Source: an uncultured Eubacteriales bacterium
GTDB lineage: Bacteria > Bacillota > Clostridia > Christensenellales > Aristaeellaceae
Length of the DNA stretch: 64,000 bases
Reading direction: 5' to 3'
Assembly (NCBI GenBank): GCA_902767565.1
Contig: CACXHY010000011.1
Location: forward strand, 28,694-92,693
The notes under the pieces are model-generated. The model was not told where the DNA came from, made no database searches, and saw nothing but the letters and a program-made list of their open reading frames with translations. Shown here piece after piece: positions 16,826 to 25,932 of this stretch (within the stretch, counting starts at the first letter, position 1; each line of letters begins with the position of its first letter). Made by a program: the position numbers and the translations under genes.

Positions 16826-18276
16826 AGAAACTCACGGCGCGCATCGCCTCCGATACCGGCCTGCTGATCCTGGCGGGCCTGGTCGTGCTTGGCGCGCTCA
16901 GCCTGCTCTTCGGCTGGATCGTGAACGACAGCTGGTCTGTCAACCAGAACCAGTACAGCATCGAGACCGGCCAGACGCCGCTGCGGCCCCTGAACGCGGA
17001 GACCCCGGTCCGGCAGAGGATCCCAGGCATCACGGGGCAGGTGACGGACGTCACCTTCATCGCGGACCTGCAGGGCAGGCCCGCGGGCGATGTAACGCTC
17101 GCGATCATGCAGGGAGACAGCACCCTCGCCGTCATGGAGATGCCGCTCGACGGCGTGAGCAACGGCGGGGCCCTCACCTTCCGGCCGGACGAGCCGATTG
17201 CGGCCGACGGCGATCTCACGCTCGGGATCACGGTGCGGCAGACCGCCGGGGACGCGTCCTTCTCCCTGCGCTACGGCGATGCGGCCGAGATGGAGCGCTA
17301 CGACGACACGATGCGAAATCCCGGCGGGCTGACGGTCGCAGGCAGCACGGTGGAGGGGCAGCTGGCCGTCACGCTTCGTTATGCCTCGCCCAGCGGGGCC
17401 ATGCTCCTGTACTGGATCGCCGTGGGCGTGCTGGCGGCTGCCTGGATCGCGGTCGTGCTGCTGTACAAACGGAACCGGCGGCTGCAGCGGGTGACCTTCC
17501 TCTGGGTGCTGATGGAGGAGACCCGGCGCTACAAGTACCTGATCTCCCAGCTCGTGCTGCGGGACTTCAACCACAAATACCGCCAGAGCGTGCTGGGCGT
17601 GCTGTGGTCTTTCCTCAACCCGCTGCTGACCATGACGGTGCAGTACCTTGTCTTCTCCTATCTCTTCCACAACGCCATTGAGAACTTCCCGGTCTACCTG
17701 ATGACCGGCATCGTGTTCTTCAACTTCTTCAACGAGGCCAGCACGCTCGCCATGCAGTCCGTCACCGGGAACGCGGGTCTCATCAAAAAGGTCTACATGC
17801 CCCGGTATATCTATCCGCTGAGCAAGGTGCTGTTCGCCCTGCTGAACGTGACCATCACGCTGATCCCCCTCTTTGTGATGATCCTCATCACGGGGGTGCC
17901 GGTGACGCGGGCGGCGCTGCTGCTCCCCCTGCCTCTGCTGGGGATCGCGTGCTTTGCGCTGGGGCTGGGCATGATCCTGGCCACCATGAACGTGTTCTTC
18001 CGGGACACGGCCTTCCTGTGGAATATCGTGGTGCTGCTGTGGACCTATATGACCCCGCTGTTCTATCCGGAGAGCATCATCCCCGCTTCGTGGCTGCGGT
18101 TCTATCACCTGAACCCCATGTACCAGTTCATCTATTTCATCCGCTGCATCCTGCTGCAGGGGGTCACGCCCCAGCCGCGCACCTACCTGATCTGCCTGCT
18201 GTACGCGGCCGTTCCGCTGCTGCTGGGCTTCCTCGTCTTCCGCAAAAAGCAGAATGACTTCATCTACTATCTGTGA
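16822..18276 (+). CDS. wzm: Polysaccharide ABC transporter permease (Wzm/TagG-like) with extra N-terminal ectodomain
   Basis: The membrane half of a glycan exporter. The C-terminal 260 residues (about 225-484) are a standard ABC-2 Wzm permease with six membrane segments, including QLVLRDFNHKYRQSVLGVLW. They are preceded by about 220 extra residues: one membrane helix (about 12-32), a soluble beta-rich region (about 35-190: QVTDVTFIADLQG, GDVTLAIMQGDSTLA, GDLTLGITVRQTAG), then a second helix (about 194-214). The extra domain probably faces outside. Usual Wzm proteins are about 260 residues, so this is an unusual architecture. It overlaps the glycosyltransferase by 4 nt. Confidence 0.9.
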   Translation: MKKLTARIASDTGLLILAGLVVLGALSLLFGWIVNDSWSVNQNQYSIETGQTPLRPLNAETPVRQRIPGITGQVTDVTFIADLQGRPAGDVTLAIMQGDSTLAVMEMPLDGVSNGGALTFRPDEPIAADGDLTLGITVRQTAGDASFSLRYGDAAEMERYDDTMRNPGGLTVAGSTVEGQLAVTLRYASPSGAMLLYWIAVGVLAAAWIAVVLLYKRNRRLQRVTFLWVLMEETRRYKYLISQLVLRDFNHKYRQSVLGVLWSFLNPLLTMTVQYLVFSYLFHNAIENFPVYLMTGIVFFNFFNEASTLAMQSVTGNAGLIKKVYMPRYIYPLSKVLFALLNVTITLIPLFVMILITGVPVTRAALLLPLPLLGIACFALGLGMILATMNVFFRDTAFLWNIVVLLWTYMTPLFYPESIIPASWLRFYHLNPMYQFIYFIRCILLQGVTPQPRTYLICLLYAAVPLLLGFLVFRKKQNDFIYYL

Positions 18277-18288
18277 GGGGGCTGCGCC

Positions 18289-19026
18289 ATGGCACAGGAA
18301 GTCATGATCCGGGTGAATGACCTCGGCGTCAGCTACCGCATGGATCTGAACAAGAACACCAACTTGAAGGAATGGGTCATCCATGCCCTGAAGCGGCAGA
18401 ACCAGTACAGGATCTTCTGGGCGCTGCGCCACGTGAGCTTTGAGGTATACCGGGGCGAGGTGCTCGGGGTCATCGGCCACAACGGAGCGGGCAAATCCAC
18501 CCTGCTGAAGGTGATCTCCGGCATCCTCAAGCCGACAGAGGGCGACGTGCAGCGGGGCGGGCGCATCGTGCCCATGCTGGAGCTGGGCAGCGGCTTCGAC
18601 ATGGACCTGACCGGCCGGGAGAACATCTACCTGAACGGAGCGATCCTCGGCTACACCAAGGCCCAGCTGGACGAGCGCCGGGACGCCATCATCGCCTACA
18701 GCGAGCTGGGCGATTTCATCAACATGCCGCTGAAGACCTACTCTTCGGGCATGCTGTCCCGGCTGGCCTTCTCCATCGCCTCGGTGATCGAGCCGGAGGT
18801 GCTGATCGTCGACGAGATCCTGGCCGTGGGCGACGAAAGCTTTCAGAAGAAGAGCCGCGCCCGCATGATGGAGCTGATGTCCGGCGGCACCACCGTCCTC
18901 TACGTGTCCCACAACATCGGTCAGATCCGCGAGATGTGCAGGCGGGTGCTGTGGCTCGAGCACGGAGAGATCCAGCGGTACGGCGATGTGACCGGGGTCT
19001 GCGACGCGTACCAGAAGGGCATATGA
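18289..19026 (+). CDS. wzt: Polysaccharide ABC transporter ATPase (Wzt/TagH-like)
   Basis: The ATPase partner of the preceding permease. 245 residues with Walker A GHNGAGKST (63-71), signature YSSGM (151-155) and Walker B VLIVDE (171-176). SYRM near the N-terminus and the LKEWVIHALK insertion before the first strand are typical of Wzt/TagH. It lacks the C-terminal carbohydrate-binding domain that long Wzt proteins use to recognise chain ends, so recognition may sit elsewhere, possibly on the Wzm ectodomain (an inference). Last gene of the operon. Confidence 0.93.
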   Translation: MAQEVMIRVNDLGVSYRMDLNKNTNLKEWVIHALKRQNQYRIFWALRHVSFEVYRGEVLGVIGHNGAGKSTLLKVISGILKPTEGDVQRGGRIVPMLELGSGFDMDLTGRENIYLNGAILGYTKAQLDERRDAIIAYSELGDFINMPLKTYSSGMLSRLAFSIASVIEPEVLIVDEILAVGDESFQKKSRARMMELMSGGTTVLYVSHNIGQIREMCRRVLWLEHGEIQRYGDVTGVCDAYQKGI

Positions 19027-19041
19027 TCCCCCGCTTTCCCG

Positions 19042-19070
19042 TTGTGGTCCGATCCTCATTGTGATATAAT
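19042..19070 (+). promoter_or_regulatory. Sigma-A promoter of uxaC
   Basis: TTGTGG, 17 bp, then TATAAT, 46 bp before the uxaC start. Confidence 0.7.
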
Positions 19071-19116
19071 CATCGCGATCCACCACCCCACCGACATCAG
19101 CAAAGGAGCGATCCCA

Positions 19117-20526
19117 ATGACGGCATTCATGGACAAGGATTTCCTGCTCTCCACCCCCGCCGCGCGCAGGCTCTTCCACGAGTCCGCGGAAGACTGCCCG
19201 ATCATCGACTATCACTGCCACCTGAGCCCGAAGGAGATCTGGGAAGACGTCCGGTATGACAATATCACCCAGGTCTGGCTGGGCGGCGATCACTACAAGT
19301 GGCGGCTGATGCGCTGCGCGGGTGTGGACGAGAAGTACATCACCGGGGATGCCGGCGACTACGAGAAGTTCTGCAAGTGGGCCGAGGTGCTCGGCAAGGC
19401 CATCGGCAACCCCCTGTATCACTGGAGCCATCTGGAGCTGCAGCGGTTCTTCGGCTGGCATGGCGCGCTGAGCGCGAAGACGGCGGACGAGGTCTGGAAG
19501 GTGACGGGCGAGAAACTGCACGAAGCCGGCTTCAGCGCCCGGGGCCTGATCATGAAGAGCAATGTGGAGATCATCTGCACCACCGACGATCCCGTGGACA
19601 GCCTCGAATACCATGAAAAGCTGGCCGCGGACGCCTCCTTCCCGGTGACGGTGCTGCCCGCCTGGCGTCCCGACAAGGCCATGAACATCGAGAAGGCGGC
19701 CTGGAAGGATTACATCGCGCAGCTGGAGCGGGTCTCCGACATGACCATTCCCTCCTTTGAAGCGCTGAAAGTGGCGCTGGTGCACCGCATGGACTTCTTC
19801 GCCGCCCACGGCTGTACCCTCTCCGACCACGCGCTGAACTACGTCATGGACGCCCCGGCCTCCGAGGAGGCGGTGGAGGCCATCATGCGGAAGCGTCTGG
19901 CGGGCCATCCCGTCAGCGCGCCGGAAGAAGCCCAGTTCAAGTATGCCTTCATGACCTTCGTCGCCGGAGAATACGCCCGCCGCGGCTGGGCCATGCAGCT
20001 GCACTACGGATGCCGCCGCGACAACAATCACACCATGTTCGCCCGGCTCGGCCCGGACACCGGCTATGACTGCATCGACAACTATGCCCCCTCCGCCCAG
20101 ACCGCGGCCTTCCTCGGCGCGCTGGAGCAGGCCGGGAGCCTCCCCCGCACGATCCTGTACAGCCTGAACCCCAACGACAACCAGGCCATCGACACCATCT
20201 GCGGCTGCTTCCAGTCCTCCGAGGCCGTGTCGAAGATACAGCACGGCTCGGCCTGGTGGTTCAACGACCATTTCCAGGGCATGACGGATCAACTGACCAG
20301 CCTGGCGAACCTGGGCTATCTGGCGGGCTTCGTGGGCATGCTGACCGACAGCCGCTCCTTCCTGAGCTACCCGCGCCACGAATACTTCCGGCGCATCCTC
20401 TGCCGCCTGCTGGGCGAATGGGTGGAGGACGGCCGCTTCCCGGAGGACTATGAGCTGCTGGGCGAGATCGTCCGCGGCATCAGCTACGGGAACGCGAAGC
20501 GGTATTTCGCATTCAAAACCAAGTGA
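19117..20526 (+). CDS. uxaC: Glucuronate isomerase (uronate isomerase)
   Basis: Converts D-glucuronate to D-fructuronate, or galacturonate to tagaturonate, in hexuronate breakdown. 469 residues, the usual family length. It is an amidohydrolase-superfamily TIM barrel with DYHCHLSPKEIWED near the N-terminus (metal ligands H33 and H35). LGGDHYKWRLMR is diagnostic, and LTDSRSFLSYPRHEYFRR sits near the C-terminus. AAAGGAG precedes the ATG. No other uronate gene is in the window. A HAD phosphatase gene follows by 12 nt. Confidence 0.96.
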   Translation: MTAFMDKDFLLSTPAARRLFHESAEDCPIIDYHCHLSPKEIWEDVRYDNITQVWLGGDHYKWRLMRCAGVDEKYITGDAGDYEKFCKWAEVLGKAIGNPLYHWSHLELQRFFGWHGALSAKTADEVWKVTGEKLHEAGFSARGLIMKSNVEIICTTDDPVDSLEYHEKLAADASFPVTVLPAWRPDKAMNIEKAAWKDYIAQLERVSDMTIPSFEALKVALVHRMDFFAAHGCTLSDHALNYVMDAPASEEAVEAIMRKRLAGHPVSAPEEAQFKYAFMTFVAGEYARRGWAMQLHYGCRRDNNHTMFARLGPDTGYDCIDNYAPSAQTAAFLGALEQAGSLPRTILYSLNPNDNQAIDTICGCFQSSEAVSKIQHGSAWWFNDHFQGMTDQLTSLANLGYLAGFVGMLTDSRSFLSYPRHEYFRRILCRLLGEWVEDGRFPEDYELLGEIVRGISYGNAKRYFAFKTK

Positions 20527-20538
20527 ACCGGAGGTCCC

Positions 20539-21198
20539 ATGCTGAGATTCCCCTGCCTGGTGCTGGACCACGATGACACCGTGGTGAACTCCACCGCCAC
20601 CATCCACTACCCCGCCTATCTGGAGGCCATCCGCCGCATGGGCCGGACCACCGACCTGACCCTGGAGGGTTATTTCCGGGTGAACTTCGATCCCGGCTTC
20701 GTGCGGTTCATGCAGGAGCGCCACGAATTCACCGACGAGGATTTCGCGCAGGAGTATGAGATCTGGCAGGAGTGTGTCCGCCGCACGGTGCCGAAGGTGT
20801 ATCCGGGGATGGACGCGGTGATCCGGCGTCAGGTCGCGGAGGGCGGCACGGTCTGCGTGGTCTCCCACTCCGTGGATGTCAACATCCGACGGGATTACCG
20901 GGAGAACGGCCTTCCCGAGCCCACGCTCATCTACGGGTGGGAACAGCCGAGGGAGCTGCGCAAGCCGAGTCCCCATCCCCTGTACGAGATCATGCGGCAG
21001 CTGAAGCTGCAGCCGCAGGAGCTCCTGGTGGTGGACGATCTGAAGCCCGGCCTGGACATGGCAACGGCGGCCGGTGTTCCCTTCGCCGCCGCGCTGTGGG
21101 CCCACCGTATCCCGGAGATCCACGCCCACATGCACCGGGCCTGCGAAAACTGCTTCAATACCCCCAGACAGCTGGAGACTTGGCTGTTCGGCGCGTAA
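20539..21198 (+). CDS. HAD-family hydrolase (phosphatase), cotranscribed with uxaC
   Basis: 219 residues. HAD motif I is LDHDDTVVNS, motif II falls near VCVVSHS, motif III lysine is in RKPSPHP and motif IV is LLVVDDLKPG. The alpha-helical cap lies between motifs I and II. It therefore hydrolyses a small phosphorylated metabolite; the substrate is unknown. Its GGAGG site lies 12 nt after uxaC and a terminator follows, so the two form a two-gene unit. Confidence 0.87.
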   Translation: MLRFPCLVLDHDDTVVNSTATIHYPAYLEAIRRMGRTTDLTLEGYFRVNFDPGFVRFMQERHEFTDEDFAQEYEIWQECVRRTVPKVYPGMDAVIRRQVAEGGTVCVVSHSVDVNIRRDYRENGLPEPTLIYGWEQPRELRKPSPHPLYEIMRQLKLQPQELLVVDDLKPGLDMATAAGVPFAAALWAHRIPEIHAHMHRACENCFNTPRQLETWLFGA

Positions 21199-21206
21199 AC
21201 CGATCC

Positions 21207-21240
21207 GGGGGACGCTTTCCCTTGCGGAGCGTCCCCCTTT
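21207..21240 (+). terminator. Rho-independent terminator after the uxaC operon
   Basis: Stem GGGGGACGC/GCGTCCCCC with a 13-nt loop, followed by TTTGCTTT. Confidence 0.85.
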
Positions 21241-21305
21241 GCTTTCCCGGTTCGGCCGCGCGCCGTACCGCCGGTTCTGGACCCATTCAAACAGGAGCTG
21301 GTCTC

Positions 21306-22007
21306 ATGCGTCAAAACACACGCTGCGTTCTCTTTGATCTCTACGGCACCCTGGTCGACATCCGCACGGATGAGGAGGATCCCGCGGTCTGGCAGGCCAT
21401 GGCGTGGGAGTTGAGCCTGCGGGGCAAGGCCTGGACGCCCGATGCCCTCCGGATCGCCTATGACGGCGCCTGCAGACGGGAAGAGGCGCGGATGCGGAAG
21501 GACGGTCCGCTGCCGGAGATCGACATCCTGCGGGTGTGGTCGGCGCTGGCGGACACGGACACGGAGCAGGCGGCGGTCATCGCGCGCACCTTCCGGGCGA
21601 TGACGCTGCGGAGGCTGCGGCTCTTCCCCGGCGCGAAGGAGACGCTGGAAGCCCTGTCGAGGCGGGGCATCGCGGTGTGCCTGCTGAGCAACGCGCAGGC
21701 CGCTTTCACCCGGCCCGAGCTCCGGCTGCTGGGGATCGAGGCGTGCTTCGACCGCCTCTGGCTCTCCAGCGATCTGGGCATGAAAAAACCCGCTCCCCAG
21801 CTTTTCCGGCTGCCGGAGCGGGACGGGTTCAAGGCGGACGGATGCGTGATGGTGGGCAACGACGACGTCTGTGACTGCGGCGGCGCTGCGGCGGTGGGCA
21901 TGCGGAGCCTGTACATCCACACGGAGCAGTCCCCGGCAAGGCCCGATCATCTGCCCGACGGGTGCAGGGAGATCCCTTCCGTCGGGGATGTGCCTGATGC
22001 TATCTGA
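21306..22007 (+). CDS. HAD-family hydrolase, haloacid-dehalogenase-like
   Basis: 233 residues with motif I LFDLYGTLVD (D13 and D15 region), motif II VCLLSNAQ, motif III lysine in LGMKKPAPQ and motif IV VMVGNDDVCD. This is a typical HAD-IA phosphatase with a helical cap. The start follows CAGGAG. The frame is open upstream through the preceding gene, but the motif begins at this ATG. It converges on the ArsC-like gene with an 8-nt overlap. The substrate is unknown. Confidence 0.88.
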   Translation: MRQNTRCVLFDLYGTLVDIRTDEEDPAVWQAMAWELSLRGKAWTPDALRIAYDGACRREEARMRKDGPLPEIDILRVWSALADTDTEQAAVIARTFRAMTLRRLRLFPGAKETLEALSRRGIAVCLLSNAQAAFTRPELRLLGIEACFDRLWLSSDLGMKKPAPQLFRLPERDGFKADGCVMVGNDDVCDCGGAAAVGMRSLYIHTEQSPARPDHLPDGCREIPSVGDVPDAI

Positions 22008-22352
22008 GCAGCGCGGCCTCCCACTCAGCCTGCCGGAAGCCCACCAGCACGGTGTCCCCGTCCACAAGGATCGGGCGCTTCACCAGCATGCCGTCGGTGG
22101 CCAGGAGGGCCAGCTGCTCCTCCTCGCTCATCCCGGGCAGACGCTCGGCGAGTTTCAGATCGCGGTACAGCATTCCGCTGGTGTTGAAGAAGCGGCGCAG
22201 AGGCAGGCCGCTTTTTGCTGCCAGGATCTCAGTTCGTCCGCCGTGGGGTTCTCGGTTTTGATGGGGCGCTCGTCGAAGGCGACGGCATGGCCCGTCAGCC
22301 ATTCACGGGCCTTCCGGCAGGTGGTGCAGCGGTCATAGCAGATGAATTGCAT
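22000..22352 (-). pseudogene. ArsC/Spx-family thioredoxin-fold protein, frameshifted
   Basis: The family is about 118 residues long. The first frame gives MQFICYDRCTTCRKAREWL, with the CxxC-type redox site, through ADELRSWQQK. The next part, SGLPLRRFFNTSGMLYRDL and then DGMLVKRPILV, lies in the -1 frame. The switch falls on a run of five A residues (T5 at 22212-22216 on the plus strand); one extra A restores one frame. Likely a recent mutation or a sequence error. Programmed slippage is less likely. Intact relatives are arsenate-reductase-like or Spx-like proteins. Confidence 0.85.
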
Positions 22353-22364
22353 GCGGCTCCTCCT

Positions 22365-23585
22365 TCACGCCTGTTCCTTCAGCTTTTCAATGGCGGCGAT
22401 CCGCTGGCTGAGGGTGGGGTGCGAATACTCCAGCTTGACCAGCAGCGGCGCCGGGGACAGATCCGAGAGATTCTCGCGGCTCAGCTTCTTCAGCGCGCCG
22501 ACCAGCGCGTCGCCGTAGCCCTCCTTCACCGCCTGGGCGTCGGCGCCGTACTCGGCTTTGCGGGAGCGCCAGTTGGTCAGCAGACCGTAGAGGGGCATGA
22601 TCAGCGAGAACTCCACCGACATGATGAGAAGGACGGCAAAGGCGTAATTGATCCCCTTGAAGCCGAATTCCGTGAAGAAGGCCGGCGTGCGCAGGGTCCA
22701 CCAGGCGAGCACCGCCAGGATCGCCATCTGCACGAAATTGAGGATCTGGTTCTTCAGGGTGTCCTTGTGCAGACCGTGGCCCATCTCGTGGGCGAAGACC
22801 GCGCAGATCTCATCGGGGGTCATGGCCTCCACCAGCGTGTCATACAGAACGATGGTCTTCATCTTGCCGAAGCCGGTGAAGTACGCGTTGGACTTGGTGG
22901 TGCGGCGGGAGGCGTCCATCACCTGGATGGCGCGGACCCGGAACCCGTGCTTCTCCAGCAGGGCGGTCAGCTTGTCCTTCAGCTCGCCGTCCTCCAGGGG
23001 GGTGAACTTGTTGAAGATGCGGCTGAGATACGGGAACAGAAAACTGATCAGCAGGGCAAAGATGAACAAGGCGATGGCAAAGGCCGCGATGACCCCGTCC
23101 CCCAGCCAGCCGTGCAGGCCGCCCAGAAGGCAGGCGATGCCCACGCTCAGGATCAGCCCGATGATGAACTCCTTCACCCGGTCGGCCCAGAAGGTCTTCT
23201 TCGTGGAGCGGTTGAAACCGTACTTCTCCTCAATCACCATGGTGTCGTGCCAGGTGAAGGGAATGGCCGCCAGGTCGGCCAGGGCGCCGAAGAGCACCAC
23301 GGCGAAGATCTGTGCGAACCATTCGTCCGGGAACAGGCCCGCGAACCACGCGTAGGCGTCGGTGGCCAGCAGGGCCAGCTGGACCGCAAAGGCGCAGGTG
23401 TCGGCCAGGAGGCTGTGGGAAAGCTTTTCCGACTGGTATGCGCTCCACTTCGCGTAGGTCCCGGCGTCATACACGTCCGCGACGTTGGCCGGCACGGGAT
23501 TCCGCCTGGAGCGCGCCTGAAGGCGGTTGAGCCAGACCTTGTAGAGGAACGTCAGGCAAAACACGGACAGAACAAGGACTTTCAT
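22365..23585 (-). CDS. M48 family metalloprotease, Ste24/CAAX protease-like
   Basis: An integral-membrane zinc protease of 406 residues. HEMGH is near residues 265-269, and the third zinc ligand is probably the Glu in RKAEYGADAQAV. Six or seven hydrophobic segments surround it, and the N-terminal region containing FTWHDTMVIEEKYGFN is typical of Ste24. The start at MKVLVLS was chosen because AAAGGAGG lies 8 nt before it. It probably serves in membrane-protein quality control. The DUF-type N-terminal domain and length match bacterial Ste24 homologues. Confidence 0.92.
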   Translation of the reverse strand: MKVLVLSVFCLTFLYKVWLNRLQARSRRNPVPANVADVYDAGTYAKWSAYQSEKLSHSLLADTCAFAVQLALLATDAYAWFAGLFPDEWFAQIFAVVLFGALADLAAIPFTWHDTMVIEEKYGFNRSTKKTFWADRVKEFIIGLILSVGIACLLGGLHGWLGDGVIAAFAIALFIFALLISFLFPYLSRIFNKFTPLEDGELKDKLTALLEKHGFRVRAIQVMDASRRTTKSNAYFTGFGKMKTIVLYDTLVEAMTPDEICAVFAHEMGHGLHKDTLKNQILNFVQMAILAVLAWWTLRTPAFFTEFGFKGINYAFAVLLIMSVEFSLIMPLYGLLTNWRSRKAEYGADAQAVKEGYGDALVGALKKLSRENLSDLSPAPLLVKLEYSHPTLSQRIAAIEKLKEQA

Positions 23586-23638
23586 ATCTGCGGCCTCCTT
23601 TGTCATGTCGCTCGGCCTTTATCACATGGGAGCGGCGT

Positions 23639-24634
23639 TCAGTCCTCGAAGGGGACGCTGGACCGCTCGGCGTTGAGCAGGGCCTGTTCGGGATCGACGC
23701 GCAAGCCCCGCTCCTCCCGCTGCCGGATCTGCAGCTGTTTCGTGTGGATATAGGCGATGTTGGGCGGCGTGGCCTTGGCCGTGGACACCGCCAGGATGAC
23801 CCGCCCGGACTGGGAGGCGCGAAGCCGCAGCCGCACCAGGATGTTCCCGTGCTGGCGGCACTTTGCCAGGCCGATGTACTTGTCCGCGGCCTGGGGCACG
23901 TACCCGGCCTCCTCCACCTCGCAGGGCCTGCCGCAGGTGGGGCACTTGGGCTGCCGCGCCGTTTCGCTGTCCATGGCCAGGCGAAGGGAGTCGAAGGCCT
24001 CCCCTTTCACGCGGCCGTGATTCACGTCGGGATGGATCAGCTGCTTGGGCTGCCGGGCGTATTCCGCCGTGTTGGCGATATCCGGCACCTTCTGCCAGAC
24101 GAGGGCTGTGTAGTAGGCGTCGTGCAGGGCGTTGTGGAAGTCGCGGCCCTCCTCGGGCCGGATCTCCATCAGTTCCATGGCCGGCTGCAGGCCCATGCGG
24201 TTCTTCAGCTTGAAGGCATCGGAGAACTGGTGCTGGATGTCGCACAGGGGCGGCATATCGGGGTGACAGTCGAAGAAGTCGAGGTTCTGCTGCAGGACGC
24301 TGACGTCGTCGCTCCCCCAGGTCAGGAAGAGGAAGTCGTCGCCCTCCTGCCGGCACCAGGCCATGAAGCGCTCCATGGCCTCGTTGAACAGCGGCGCGTC
24401 GGCCAGTTCATCCGGGCCGAGGTGTGTCATCCGCTGGATGCGGGGATGGATGCGCAGATAGCAGCTGGGATGGATCAGCACCGAGATGCTGTCGATGACG
24501 CGGCGCTCGCTGTCGAGCTTCACCGCGCCGATCTGGATCATTTCGAAGATCAGCCGGTCGCCCACCTCCCGGTACACCCGGTTCTGGTGGTTCAGCGGCT
24601 GGTTCCATTCAAGGTCGACCACGATATAGTGCAT
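23639..24634 (-). CDS. DEDDh-type 3'-5' exonuclease with C-terminal zinc-ribbon-like region
   Basis: 331 residues. The N-terminal 185 residues are an exonuclease fold: Exo I VVDLEWNQPL, Exo II around TWGSDDVSVLQ, and Exo III FHNALHDAYYTALVW with the catalytic His and Asp. After it, CPTCGRPCEVEE and KCRQHGNILVRL could bind zinc. It may be a DNA or RNA trimming nuclease; KapD/ERI-1-like sequences are the nearest by memory. AAAGGAA lies before the ATG. Monocistronic or with the upstream YhiN gene. Confidence 0.82.
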   Translation of the reverse strand: MHYIVVDLEWNQPLNHQNRVYREVGDRLIFEMIQIGAVKLDSERRVIDSISVLIHPSCYLRIHPRIQRMTHLGPDELADAPLFNEAMERFMAWCRQEGDDFLFLTWGSDDVSVLQQNLDFFDCHPDMPPLCDIQHQFSDAFKLKNRMGLQPAMELMEIRPEEGRDFHNALHDAYYTALVWQKVPDIANTAEYARQPKQLIHPDVNHGRVKGEAFDSLRLAMDSETARQPKCPTCGRPCEVEEAGYVPQAADKYIGLAKCRQHGNILVRLRLRASQSGRVILAVSTAKATPPNIAYIHTKQLQIRQREERGLRVDPEQALLNAERSSVPFED

Positions 24635-24699
24635 GGGATCTCATTCCTTTATACAGGGCAGCGGATCGGTGCCGCATTCGCACATCGGTCCGCGGTGAT

Positions 24700-25932
24700 T
24701 CACGGTTCACGCGCCGCGCTTTTTCCGGCGAGATGGCCGGTGGAGAAGGCAATCTGCAGGTTGTAGCCTCCGGTGTGAGCGTCCACATCCAGGAGCTCTC
24801 CGGCAAACCAGAGGCCCGGCAGGCGCTTCGATTCCATAGTGCCGGGATGGACGTCGCGCACGCTCACGCCGCCGCGGGTGATGATGGCTTCCTCCATCGG
24901 CCGCAGCGCTTTCAGGGTGACGGGCAGGTTCTTCAGGGTCTCGCACAGTTTCAGCCGGTCCGCCCGGCTGACCGTGGCGCAGGTCTGCCCCGCGTCCACG
25001 CCGCAGAGAGAGGGGAACAGCGCCGCAAAGGAAGCGGGCAGCAGCCCGGGCATCACGCCGGAAAGCCGCTTGCGGGGAGCGGCCGCCAGATCCCTTTGCA
25101 GACGGGCGTCCACCTGTTCCGGCGTCAGGCCCGGCTTCAGGTCCAGGGATACGCGGCAGTCCGACCAGTCATCCGGCAGATGGCAGCTCATCTCCAGCAC
25201 CAGCGGGCCGGAGATGCCGAAGTGGGTGAAGAGCATCTCCCCCAGTTCGGTATAGAGGACGCGCTTTTTCTCCTTCAGGGTCAGCCGCACGTTTTTCAGC
25301 GACAGGCCCTGCAGGCGCGCGGGCCATTCATCCGCCGTTTCCAGGGCGGAGAGGGACGGGCGGCAGGCGGTGACAGTGTGGCCGGTGCTCTCCGCCATGC
25401 GGTGGCCGCCGCCGTCGGAGCCGGTGGCCGGAACAGTCAGGCCTCCCGTGCAGAGGATGACGCCGTCGGCACGCAGGGTCTCGCCGTCGGCGGTCTCGAC
25501 GCCGGCGCAGCGGCCGCTCTCCGTCAGCAGGCGGCGGACCCGGGTGTTCAGCCTGAGCCGGACACCGCGTTCGGACATGGCGCGCAGGAGCGCCTTCGTG
25601 ACGTCGCTGGCCTTCTCGCTGGCCGGGAAGACGCGCCGTCCCCGCTGCACGACCACAGGGCATCCCTCGGCCTCGAGGAAGGCCATCATGTCCTTCGGGG
25701 CGAAGTCAGACAGGGCGGCGTAAAGGAAGCGGGGATTCCGCGGCACCTCGCGCAGGAAATCATCGATCTCACAGTCGTTGGTGACATTGCAGCGGCCCTT
25801 GCCTGTGATGTACAGCTTCTTCCCGGCTTTCTCGTTGCGCTCGAGCAGGATCACGGAAGCGCCGGCCTCAGCCGCGGAGACGGCGGCCATCATCCCCGCC
25901 GCGCCCGCTCCGATCACCAGGATCTCACGCAT
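24700..25932 (-). CDS. FAD-dependent oxidoreductase, HI0933/YhiN family
   Basis: 410 residues. The N-terminal FAD-binding GAGAAG (8-13) is followed by the family hallmark YITGKGRCNVTND. The C-terminal FAD motif GLWFAGELLDVDAHTGGYN is also diagnostic. The family is conserved but its physiological reaction is unknown. The start overlaps the end of the upstream RpiR-family regulator gene, so both are likely on one transcript. Confidence 0.93.
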   Translation of the reverse strand: MREILVIGAGAAGMMAAVSAAEAGASVILLERNEKAGKKLYITGKGRCNVTNDCEIDDFLREVPRNPRFLYAALSDFAPKDMMAFLEAEGCPVVVQRGRRVFPASEKASDVTKALLRAMSERGVRLRLNTRVRRLLTESGRCAGVETADGETLRADGVILCTGGLTVPATGSDGGGHRMAESTGHTVTACRPSLSALETADEWPARLQGLSLKNVRLTLKEKKRVLYTELGEMLFTHFGISGPLVLEMSCHLPDDWSDCRVSLDLKPGLTPEQVDARLQRDLAAAPRKRLSGVMPGLLPASFAALFPSLCGVDAGQTCATVSRADRLKLCETLKNLPVTLKALRPMEEAIITRGGVSVRDVHPGTMESKRLPGLWFAGELLDVDAHTGGYNLQIAFSTGHLAGKSAAREP

